Origin: Cytophagia bacterium
GTDB lineage: Bacteria; Bacteroidota; Bacteroidia; Cytophagales; Cyclobacteriaceae
Length of the DNA: 13,257 bases
Direction of reading: 5' to 3'
Assembly (NCBI GenBank): GCA_013373005.1
Contig: JABXIP010000256.1
Span: forward strand, 1-13,257
Shown here one piece after another: positions 7,233 through 13,257 of the stretch. The notes beneath the pieces were generated by a model. The model did no database searches. It saw nothing but the letters and a program-made list of their open reading frames with translations, and was not told the origin of the DNA. Position 1 is the first letter of the stretch, and the number at the start of each line of letters is the position of its first letter. Both the position numbers and the translations under genes were made by a program.

Positions 7233-7748
7233 ATGGAACTTCAGAAAGTATCTCAATCAATCTTAAATCAACTCATTGCTGTCTCCAAACAACTTCCGGG
7301 AGACCAATTTAGCCAGCCACTCGGGGTACTTTCAGGTAATACCATTGGCAAGCACATCAGGCATATTATAGAGTTTTTCGACCTGATGATAATGGGTGCA
7401 GCCTCTGGCTTTGTGAATTATGACCAAAGAAGTCATGATAAGGTGATAGAATCCAACCACCAACTGGCAATAGAAAAAATGAACTCGCTTAAACAGGAAA
7501 TTGAATCTGTTTCAGAAGATTTCCTTCTAACTCTTCAGGTGAACTACGATGCAGATGAATCTAAAATGCAGTCGGTAAAAAGTTCCTACTATCGCGAACT
7601 TCAATACAACATTGAGCATGCCATCCACCATATGGCCATTATTAAAATTGCAGTAAAAACAAGCTTTGAGGAAGTTGAACTTCCTGATAATTTTGGTGTT
7701 GCCTATTCTACAGTTAGGTACCAAAAAAAGCTTGAATGTGCACAGTAA
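7233..7748 (+). CDS. DinB-like four-helix-bundle protein
   Basis: 171 residues, predicted mainly helical. It has the histidine pattern of the DinB/YfiT superfamily: GKHIRHIIEFFDLM (H41/H44) in the first long helix and NIEHAIHHMAIIKI (H129, H132, H133) in the later helix, which would give a three-His metal site. GNTIGKHIRHIIEF and YDQRSHD are typical of the Bacteroidota branch. Members act as metal-dependent thiol transferases or have unknown roles; no DNA-damage role should be assumed from the name. No signal peptide, so cytoplasmic. Its last codons overlap the start of the NRDE gene by 13 bases, so the two are translated together. The start ATG follows an A/T-rich stretch with no Shine-Dalgarno, as usual in this phylum. 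Confidence 0.82.
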   Translation: MELQKVSQSILNQLIAVSKQLPGDQFSQPLGVLSGNTIGKHIRHIIEFFDLMIMGAASGFVNYDQRSHDKVIESNHQLAIEKMNSLKQEIESVSEDFLLTLQVNYDADESKMQSVKSSYYRELQYNIEHAIHHMAIIKIAVKTSFEEVELPDNFGVAYSTVRYQKKLECAQ

Positions 7749-8422
7749 CCTTCTTGCCTAAAGGCGGGCAAGACTTTATTCTTACCTCCAATCGTGATGA
7801 AGACCCAAGTAGGGCCGCTCTGAAATTGACCTCAGAGCTTGTTGGAGAACAGCCGGTATATTTCCCAAAAGACCCCAAAGCAGGCGGAACTTGGTTCGCA
7901 TCGGATCAACAGAACTTCACCCTCTGCCTATTGAATGGTGGTTTTGAAAAACACAAGCATAGACCTCCCTACAGAATCAGTCGGGGAATAATGGTTCTTG
8001 ATTTTTTTAAAATCAAGTCAGTAGATTCCTTTATAAAAGACTACAATTTTGAAGGTATAGAACCATTCACTTTGGTCTTGATAGATCATTCAGCAACTGA
8101 AATTCAACTGCATGAGCTGGTATGGAATGGGCAGGAATTGAATCATCAAAAGCTGAATAGTGAATCACCTTATATCTGGTCATCTTCTACACTTTACCCA
8201 CAGCCGGTGAGAGATGAGAGAAGACAATGGTTTGCAGAATGGCTCGAAGGAAGGGAGAGTTTTAAACAAGAAGAGATTCTAACATTTCATCAGTTTGGAG
8301 GAAAAGGAGATGCCTGGAATGACTTTGTTATGAACAGAGAAGGTAAGGTGCAAACAGTAAGCGTCACCTCTCTGGATAAGAAAAGTGACGCCTATAATTT
8401 CGAACACCTGAGTTTAGTTTGA
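7736..8422 (+). CDS. NRDE-family protein (TANGO2-like)
   Basis: 228 residues. The N-terminus MCTVTFLPKGGQDFILTSNR, followed by DED, contains both hallmarks of the family: Met-Cys at the extreme N-terminus and the N-R-D-E motif (N19-E22). KAGGTWFASDQQNFTLCLLNGGF matches the family's next conserved block. Removal of Met would expose Cys2, and an Ntn-hydrolase-like fold with a Cys nucleophile has been proposed for this family; this activity is inference here. Animal TANGO2 is linked to lipid/heme metabolism, but bacterial roles are unclear. The ATG at 7736 is inside the DinB-like gene, and it must be the true start because MCTVTF is the conserved beginning. Convergent with the aldehyde dehydrogenase gene across the REP-like element. 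Confidence 0.9.
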   Translation: MCTVTFLPKGGQDFILTSNRDEDPSRAALKLTSELVGEQPVYFPKDPKAGGTWFASDQQNFTLCLLNGGFEKHKHRPPYRISRGIMVLDFFKIKSVDSFIKDYNFEGIEPFTLVLIDHSATEIQLHELVWNGQELNHQKLNSESPYIWSSSTLYPQPVRDERRQWFAEWLEGRESFKQEEILTFHQFGGKGDAWNDFVMNREGKVQTVSVTSLDKKSDAYNFEHLSLV

Positions 8423-8432
8423 AAACCACCTC

Positions 8433-8513
8433 TCGTCACCCTGAACTTGTTTCAGGGTCTTTCAACTCTATCTTACTATTGAATAAGATGCCGAAATAAA
8501 TTCAGCATGACGA
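8433..8513. repeat. REP-like inverted repeat pair between convergent genes
   Basis: Two related palindromic units face each other. The left unit (8433-8465) starts TCGTCACCCTGAACTTG and contains ACCCTGAA/TTCAGGGT. The right unit (8479-8513), read on the minus strand, starts TCGTCATGCTGAATTTA and contains the matching GAA/TTC core with one mismatch. Both begin TCGTCA on their outer edge and end in TTCAA-like inner bases, so the whole 81 bases can fold as one long hairpin or two small ones. The layout resembles REP/BIME elements. It sits 10 bases after the NRDE stop and 26 before the dehydrogenase stop, and could serve as a bidirectional terminator or mRNA stabiliser. Copy number elsewhere cannot be seen from this window. 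Confidence 0.65.
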
Positions 8514-8539
8514 CTCAGATTTGATTTGGTCATCTACGA

Positions 8540-10084
8540 TCAACCCAAATCGAATTTGATTCCTTGAGCTAGTGGCAGTTTATCGGTATAGTTGATGGTG
8601 TTGGTTTGCCTTCTCATGTAGGCTTTCCAGGCATCAGAACCTGATTCTCTGCCACCACCTGTTTCTTTCTCGCCTCCAAAGGCACCACCAATTTCCGCGC
8701 CTGAAGTACCAATATTCACATTGGCAATTCCACAGTCAGAACCAGTGGCCGAAAGGAAGGTATACGCTTCCTGAACATTGTTGGTCATAATAGCAGAAGA
8801 CAATCCTTGCTTCACTCCATTTTGGATCGCCAGCGCATCATGCACATTGCCGGAGTACTTCAATAAATAAAGAATCGGGGCGAAGGTTTCTTCCTGAACA
8901 GTAGTATAGCTGTTATCTGCTTCTACAATACATGGCTTCACATAGCAGCCGCTTTCAAAGCCTGCACCTTCAAGTACTCCTCCTTCTACAATCACCTTAC
9001 CGCCCTCCTTCTGAACAGCATCAATGGCATTCAGATAATTATTTACAGCATCCGTATCTATAAGCGGGCCCACGTGGTTCTTCTCGTCCAAAGGATTACC
9101 AATTCTAAGCTGCTTATAAGCATTCACAATAGCGTCCTTCACCTGATCGTAAATGGATTCGTGGATAATAAGCCTGCGAGTTGAAGTACAACGTTGACCT
9201 GCTGTTCCTACAGCGCCAAACACACTGCCTATTACAGTCATTTTCAAATCAGCTTCTGGAGTTACTATGATGGCATTGTTTCCGCCTAATTCAAGAATAG
9301 ACTTACCCAATCTTGAAGCAACAGTTTGCCCAACAATTTTCCCCATTCTGATAGAGCCTGTTGCCGAAATTAGTGGCACACGCTCATCTTTGGTCATGAA
9401 TTCACCAACAGTATAGTCACCATTGATTAGACAAGAAATTCCCTCAGGCATATCATTCTCCTTCAGGGTTTCAGCTATCAGGTTTTGACATGCAATTCCG
9501 GTGAGAGGCGTTTTCTCTGAAGGCTTCCAAATGCAAACATCACCACAAACCCAAGCCAAAGCAGTATTCCAAGCCCATACGGCAACCGGGAAGTTGAAAG
9601 CTGAGATGATTCCCACCAAACCCAACGGATGCCATTGCTCCTGCATGTGGTGGCCTGGTCTTTCAGACTTGATGGTGAGCCCATGAAGTTGTCTTGAAAG
9701 GCCAACTGCAAAGTCGCAGATATCAATCATTTCCTGTACTTCACCTAGCCCCTCCTGGTAAGACTTACCCATTTCATATGAAACCAGCTTACCCAGATCT
9801 TCTTTGTGAGCTCTTAGCTTTTGCCCAAACTGACGAACAATTTCGCCTCTCATTGGAGCAGTAACTTCTCTCCACTGCAAAAAGGCCTGCTGAGCCGTGG
9901 CTACCAAATGCTCATATTCCTCTCTTGTGGTGCTGGTGACAGAAGCAATGTATGCTCCGGTTACTGGTGTATAGGACTTCAACTCACCTCCGCTGCCGGT
10001 AGAATTAGAACCCGTAGATGTTCCATTATTCTTTGCCTCAACTCCGAGGTTCTTGAGTGCTTGATCAATACCAAAATTTTCCAT
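8540..10084 (-). CDS. amaB: Antiquitin-type aldehyde dehydrogenase (ALDH7; L-piperidine-6-carboxylate / alpha-aminoadipic semialdehyde dehydrogenase)
   Basis: 514 residues, full ALDH length. The catalytic set is intact: N164 in SAFNFP, K187 in WKPSEK, general base E265 in ILELGGNNA and nucleophile C299 in GTAGQRCTSTRR. Family-specific signs of ALDH7 are the N-terminal NNGTSTG motif near residues 19-25 and the C-terminal block IGTSGAEIGGAFGGEKETGG, followed by GRESGSDAWKAYMRRQTNTI. Antiquitins oxidise alpha-aminoadipic semialdehyde (in equilibrium with piperideine-6-carboxylate) to alpha-aminoadipate with NAD(P)+, a step in lysine degradation, in the cytoplasm. No other lysine-catabolic gene is adjacent, so the pathway assignment rests on the family. 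It has its own upstream gap beyond the htrA terminator and ends next to the REP-like element. The subfamily is confident; substrate use in this organism is inferred. Confidence 0.93.
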   Translation of the reverse strand: MENFGIDQALKNLGVEAKNNGTSTGSNSTGSGGELKSYTPVTGAYIASVTSTTREEYEHLVATAQQAFLQWREVTAPMRGEIVRQFGQKLRAHKEDLGKLVSYEMGKSYQEGLGEVQEMIDICDFAVGLSRQLHGLTIKSERPGHHMQEQWHPLGLVGIISAFNFPVAVWAWNTALAWVCGDVCIWKPSEKTPLTGIACQNLIAETLKENDMPEGISCLINGDYTVGEFMTKDERVPLISATGSIRMGKIVGQTVASRLGKSILELGGNNAIIVTPEADLKMTVIGSVFGAVGTAGQRCTSTRRLIIHESIYDQVKDAIVNAYKQLRIGNPLDEKNHVGPLIDTDAVNNYLNAIDAVQKEGGKVIVEGGVLEGAGFESGCYVKPCIVEADNSYTTVQEETFAPILYLLKYSGNVHDALAIQNGVKQGLSSAIMTNNVQEAYTFLSATGSDCGIANVNIGTSGAEIGGAFGGEKETGGGRESGSDAWKAYMRRQTNTINYTDKLPLAQGIKFDLG

Positions 10085-10172
10085 TTCTATTTCCTAAGAT
10101 TAGTTCCTAACCCAACATTACAAGTATTTTCAGAGGTCTGCAAAAAATGACGGACTTGGTTCGGCTACGAAC

Positions 10173-10195
10173 AAAAAAGCCTCCCAAGGGAGGCT
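10173..10195 (-). terminator. Intrinsic terminator of the htrA transcript
   Basis: On the minus strand AGCCTCCC pairs with GGGAGGCT around a two-base TT loop and is followed by five more T, 21 bases beyond the htrA stop codon. It separates htrA from the dehydrogenase gene, which is on the same strand downstream. Confidence 0.88.
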
Positions 10196-10216
10196 CAATT
10201 TCTTAGCAGAATAAAA

Positions 10217-11653
10217 CTACCAATTGATTCTGAAGTATTTCTTATCACCATCGGGATACTTACCCATCACATAAAAGTCACGGGTTTTGGAATCTACAAT
10301 TTGCTGGAATTCCTCAAGGTTTTTGATGTCCTGATCACCTACTTTGGTAATTACGAAGCCTTCTTCAATACCTGCTTCACTCCAAGCACCATCCTCAAGT
10401 TCTAATAGCTGCACTCCGCCATCAACTCTCAGTCTGCTTTTAATTCTATCGTTGATGTCGATGAAGGTTGAACCTTCGATTTTATAGTTCAGCTGAATTT
10501 CTTCCGGAGTAACATCGGCTACAAAGTCATCTTTCTTTCTTAGAGTAAGATTCGTTTCCTTCTGCTTTCCATCTCTCTTAAATTTTACCAAAATCTTATC
10601 TCCTGGTCTTTGTCTCGCCACCAGCTCCTGCAATTCACTGGTAGTTCTGATCAATCGCTCATTGATGCCTACAATCACGTCATTAGCTTTAATACCAGCC
10701 TGATCAGCTGCTCCTCCCGGATTTACATCTCGAATAAGAACTCCACTTAATTCGTCCGTGGTTCTACCATCCGCATCCGTAATGGTAACACCTAAGAGGC
10801 CTCTCTGAACCTCTCCGTACTCCAACAAATCATCCATTACCTTTTTCACCAGAATGGATGGAACCGCAAAAGAGTAACCATTGAATGTACCCGTATTCGT
10901 TGCAATGGCCGTGTTAATTCCGATAAGCTCTCCTTCCAAATTCACCAAAGCACCTCCACTATTTCCTCTATTCACCACAGCATCGGTCTGAATGAATGAC
11001 TCTATTCCATAATTTCTTTCTCGTCCACTTTGAATCAGGTTGATGTTTCTAGCCTTAGCACTTACAATTCCTGCAGTAACTGTATTATTCAGATCGAAAG
11101 GATTACCAACTGCCAAAACCCATTCACCAATCTCCACCTGATCTGAGTCACCAAACTCTACAAATGGAAGATTAGTGGTTTTGATTTTGATTAGAGCAAG
11201 GTCGGTGTCTTCATCAACTCCTATCAGCTCAGCATCATATCTTCTGTTATCATCTAATCGAACTTCCAATTCATCTGCACCCTCCACCACATGATAATTG
11301 GTAGCCACATAACCATCTTTTGAAATGATTACTCCTGAACCTGTAGACTGTCTTGTTCTTCCTGCTCTGCCAAACCATCCTGACCTATTGGAAGTAGAGG
11401 TATTGGTAATATGAACAACGGCCGGAACCGCAGCGCTAGATGCCTTAATGAAGTTGATTCCTTCCGGGACGATATAGTCCTTTGTTGAACTGTCAATATC
11501 TCCAAAGGAAGTAGTTACGGCTGAAGGACTTCCCAGGCCTCCCCTAATTCCACCATCTGACGGTCTCAGAACCTCCAGTCCTAACAACACAATAAGGCCT
11601 CCCAATAATGAGGAAGCCAGCAAACCCAGGAAAAACTGTCTTTTAGAAATCAT
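10217..11653 (-). CDS. HtrA/DegP-family periplasmic serine endoprotease (Do family) with two PDZ domains
   Basis: 478 residues. An N-terminal hydrophobic segment (about 7-27) acts as signal peptide or membrane anchor, placing the protease in the periplasm. The trypsin-like domain spans about 70-280 with the full catalytic triad: H121 in TNYHVVEG, D151 in DTDLALIKI and S232 in GNSGGAL. PDZ1 covers about 285-372 (RGLLGVTI, GVLIRDVNPGGAADQAGIK, NDVIVGIN). A shorter, more diverged PDZ2 follows at about 400-470 (GVQLLELEDGAWSEAGIEEG). Do-family proteases degrade or hold misfolded envelope proteins and are activated when the PDZ domain binds exposed C-termini. A 15-base direct repeat lies in the upstream region, so regulation is possible there. 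A terminator follows. The hsp20 gene upstream on the same strand has its own terminator, so the two are separate transcripts. Confidence 0.96.
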   Translation of the reverse strand: MISKRQFFLGLLASSLLGGLIVLLGLEVLRPSDGGIRGGLGSPSAVTTSFGDIDSSTKDYIVPEGINFIKASSAAVPAVVHITNTSTSNRSGWFGRAGRTRQSTGSGVIISKDGYVATNYHVVEGADELEVRLDDNRRYDAELIGVDEDTDLALIKIKTTNLPFVEFGDSDQVEIGEWVLAVGNPFDLNNTVTAGIVSAKARNINLIQSGRERNYGIESFIQTDAVVNRGNSGGALVNLEGELIGINTAIATNTGTFNGYSFAVPSILVKKVMDDLLEYGEVQRGLLGVTITDADGRTTDELSGVLIRDVNPGGAADQAGIKANDVIVGINERLIRTTSELQELVARQRPGDKILVKFKRDGKQKETNLTLRKKDDFVADVTPEEIQLNYKIEGSTFIDINDRIKSRLRVDGGVQLLELEDGAWSEAGIEEGFVITKVGDQDIKNLEEFQQIVDSKTRDFYVMGKYPDGDKKYFRINW

Positions 11654-11654
11654 A

Positions 11655-11669
11655 ATTAACCCGATCTAA
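11655..11669. promoter_or_regulatory. Direct-repeat copy 1 upstream of htrA (near start codon)
   Basis: ATTAACCCGATCTAA on plus, ending one base before the htrA start codon at 11653. It matches the copy at 11730-11744 in 14 of 15 bases. Being next to the start codon, it could block translation or be a leader-RNA element. Regulator unknown. Confidence 0.4.
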
Positions 11670-11729
11670 TGTGACTACATAACGGCTTGAGAAAACCGCA
11701 AGTTTTAATTTATTCAAATTAAAGCAGTT

Positions 11730-11744
11730 ATTAACCCGATTTAA
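11730..11744. promoter_or_regulatory. Direct-repeat copy 2 upstream of htrA
   Basis: ATTAACCCGATTTAA on plus, 75 bases from copy 1, in the same orientation. On minus, a TAATTTG hexamer-like stretch (near the Bacteroidota -7 box TAnnTTTG, one base short) lies between the two copies, so this copy would be upstream of such a promoter and copy 1 downstream. The promoter match is weak. Confidence 0.4.
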
Positions 11745-11758
11745 CAAATTTCAACACG

Positions 11759-11784
11759 AAAAAAGGCCGCCATTTCTGGCGGCC
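11759..11784 (-). terminator. Intrinsic terminator of the hsp20 transcript
   Basis: On the minus strand GGCCGCCA pairs perfectly with TGGCGGCC around a GAAA tetraloop (a stable GNRA loop) and is followed by six T. It begins 25 bases after the hsp20 stop codon and separates hsp20 from htrA. Confidence 0.92.
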
Positions 11785-11809
11785 CCTTATCAACCTCAAC
11801 AACACAAAC

Positions 11810-12235
11810 CTACTTCACGGTTATCTTACTCACTATCTTCTTGGTTTCGTCTTTAGGAATTACCAGGCTCAGAATTCCATTTTCATAGCTTGCCTCAATT
11901 TTGTCGCTCACTACATTGTCTGGCAACTGGAATGATTTCTTGAACGAACCATACTCTGTTTGAATAGAGTAGAAGTTCTTCTCAGTCTTCTCCTTTTCAA
12001 ACTTCCTTTCTCCACTAATTGTTAAAAGACCTTCATTTAAATCTATGCTGAAGTCCTTTTTGTTGAACCCAGGAACTGCCACCTCAATTTCAAACGAATT
12101 AGCAGTCTCGGCAATGTCTGTTCTTGGGTTGAACGTAGTCGCGTCATTCTCCAATGATTCATTAAAGAATTTGTCGAAAAATCTGTCCACTGTGTTTGGA
12201 ACATACCAATCTGAGTTTCTCTTAATCATGTTCAT
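11810..12235 (-). CDS. Small heat-shock protein, Hsp20/alpha-crystallin family
   Basis: 141 residues with the chosen start. The N-terminal arm is NMIKRNSDWYVPNTVDRFFDKFF. The alpha-crystallin domain runs from PRTDIAETANSFEIEVAVPG through NEGLLTISGERKFEKE and FKKSFQLPDNVVSDKIEASYENGILSLVIPK, the canonical A-x-x-x-N-G-x-L signature. The C-terminal KITVK fits the (I/V)-x-(I/V) tail used in oligomer assembly. It is an ATP-independent holdase that keeps unfolding cytoplasmic proteins soluble. I chose the ATG at 12233-12235 because an A-rich leader precedes it and the family usually starts close to the MIKRN-like arm. ATG at 12263-12265 would add ten residues (MIEKTKNIKN), and ATG at 12227-12229 would remove two. 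Divergent from the Nramp gene. Confidence 0.95.
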   Translation of the reverse strand: MNMIKRNSDWYVPNTVDRFFDKFFNESLENDATTFNPRTDIAETANSFEIEVAVPGFNKKDFSIDLNEGLLTISGERKFEKEKTEKNFYSIQTEYGSFKKSFQLPDNVVSDKIEASYENGILSLVIPKDETKKIVSKITVK

Positions 12236-12431
12236 ATTTTTTATGTTTTTAGTTTTTTCAATCATTTGACATACTATCTGTGAAAATCATACCAAGGGAT
12301 TTTTTGCGCCATTATGTCTTGTTTATTTAAGCGTTTTCTCAAAATCAAGCCATATTGACAGTTTTTGCTCACAAAACTCTCTTATGAGATCATCAATCGA
12401 TTCCATATTTTAGGAGAATCAATTTTTTCAA

Positions 12432-13257
12432 ATGTCTCTCGATAGAAAACACCTAATGAAGGCCATGGGGCCTGGAATTCTCTTCGCCAGTACTTGTATT
12501 GGAGTGTCACATCTGGTTCAGTCTACCAGGGCCGGAGCGGATTACGGGTTCCAGCTAATTATCTTCATCATCCTAGCCAACCTTTTCAAATATCCATTCT
12601 TTGAATTCGGAAGCCGGTATGCCGGAGCCACCAAAAAAAGCATTTTGGAAGGCTACCAAAAAGAAGGCAAATGGGTGCTTTGGGTGTATTTTATTCTGAG
12701 TCTTGCTTCCATGTTTACGGTAACAGCAGCGGTAACTTTTGTCACGGCCGGCATGCTCAACAACCTGATGGGCTGGTCATTCGACCCAACTCTGCTTTCT
12801 GGTTGTCTATTAGCCTTTTGTACTCTGCTACTTGCCTTTGGTAAATACAGCCTGCTCGATGGACTTTTGAAAATTATCGGTTCGGTTCTACTGATCTCCA
12901 CATTGGTGGCCTTCTTTGGAGTATTAGGAAAGGGACAGATTACACCAATTGAAAACTTTGTTCCTAAAGAATTGATGGAACGCGAAGGCATCATTTTCCT
13001 CATCGCATTAATGGGCTGGATGCCAACGGCAGTTGACCTTAGTACCTGGAACAGCCTCTGGGCAGTAGAAAGAATGAAGCAAACTGGCTATCAGTCTAAG
13101 CTGAAGGAAATTCTCTTCGACTTTAATTTTGGTTATATCATTACAGCTTTTCTCGCACTCTGCTTTCTAACCTTAGGAGCCTTTGTTATGCATGGCTCAG
13201 GCGTTGAACTATCAAGCAATAGCACTGTATTCTCAGATCAGGTAGTGAAACTTTATA
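12432..13257 (+). CDS. Nramp-family (SLC11-like) transporter, N-terminal 275 residues (3' end outside window)
   Basis: The frame is open from ATG 12432 to the end of the window, giving 275 residues. It starts MSLDRKHLMKAMGPGILFAS and contains TM segments of the Nramp fold. The opening aligns without gaps with the MntH TM1 region (MGP...A...I....AG..YGFQL). However, the metal-binding DPGN of TM1 reads GVSH here (residues 24-27), and TM6 reads MGWMPTAVD where MPH is usual: the Met (197) is kept and the His is Thr. Canonical Nramp proteins import Mn2+ or Fe2+ with protons across the inner membrane. With these changes the ion cannot be assumed. AGGAG at 12412-12416 is 15 bases from the ATG, too far for a normal Shine-Dalgarno. 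The gene is divergent from hsp20, sharing a ~200-base gap. Confidence 0.88.
   Translation, partial: MSLDRKHLMKAMGPGILFASTCIGVSHLVQSTRAGADYGFQLIIFIILANLFKYPFFEFGSRYAGATKKSILEGYQKEGKWVLWVYFILSLASMFTVTAAVTFVTAGMLNNLMGWSFDPTLLSGCLLAFCTLLLAFGKYSLLDGLLKIIGSVLLISTLVAFFGVLGKGQITPIENFVPKELMEREGIIFLIALMGWMPTAVDLSTWNSLWAVERMKQTGYQSKLKEILFDFNFGYIITAFLALCFLTLGAFVMHGSGVELSSNSTVFSDQVVKLY

Noticed and set aside
12355..12360. TTGACA as a sigma-70 type -35 box for the Nramp gene
   Set aside because: No TATAAT-like or Bacteroidota TAnnTTTG box lies at a suitable distance, and this phylum does not use the TTGACA/TATAAT pair as its main promoter.
12653..13003. 116-codon minus-strand frame inside the Nramp gene
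   Set aside because: It lies opposite a well-supported membrane transporter; its composition (rich in S, R, P) is typical of an antisense shadow.

Overview
The window looks like chromosomal DNA of a member of the Bacteroidota. The evidence is a SusC/SusD pair, several short Sec-exported proteins whose signal peptides end in A-Q, a head-GIN (DUF2807) protein, AT-rich start regions with little Shine-Dalgarno signal, and modest GC content. A marine or environmental Cytophagales-type genome is my guess from gene style, not something the sequence proves. I see no rRNA, tRNA, CRISPR array, transposase, integrase or phage gene.

Layout. (1) 1-2476: the 3' end of a SusC-type TonB-dependent receptor, then a complete SusD lipoprotein 10 bases later, closed by a strong terminator. 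No glycan-degrading enzyme follows, so the substrate cannot be read here. (2) 2445-5643, minus strand: a membrane-anchored ATP-grasp enzyme overlapping a LysE-type exporter, then a head-GIN protein and an NTF2-like secreted protein. Between the NTF2-like gene and the SusD terminator lies a short minus-strand stretch that reads like the tail of a protein (2472-2624). (3) 5810-8422, plus strand: an exported probable outer-membrane barrel protein, an exported YHS-domain protein, and an overlapping DinB-like/NRDE (TANGO2-like) gene pair. (4) 8433-8513: an inverted pair of REP-like palindromes between convergent genes. (5) 8540-12235, minus strand: antiquitin-type aldehyde dehydrogenase (lysine catabolism), HtrA/DegP protease and a small heat-shock protein. 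Intrinsic terminators follow htrA and hsp20, and a 15-base direct repeat lies upstream of htrA. (6) 12432-13257, plus strand: the 5' part of an Nramp-family transporter whose TM1 metal-binding motif is replaced.

How the genes fit together. SusC/SusD form an outer-membrane import complex. ATP-grasp and LysE are tightly coupled and may make and export one small molecule, which is inference. HtrA and Hsp20 both deal with misfolded protein, one in the envelope and one in the cytoplasm, but appear to be separate transcripts. The remainder is ordinary housekeeping and envelope content. I found no clearly new multi-gene system. The observations most worth a second look are the ATP-grasp/LysE pair, the motif-altered Nramp, the REP-like element, the htrA upstream repeats and the coding-like tail at 2472-2624.
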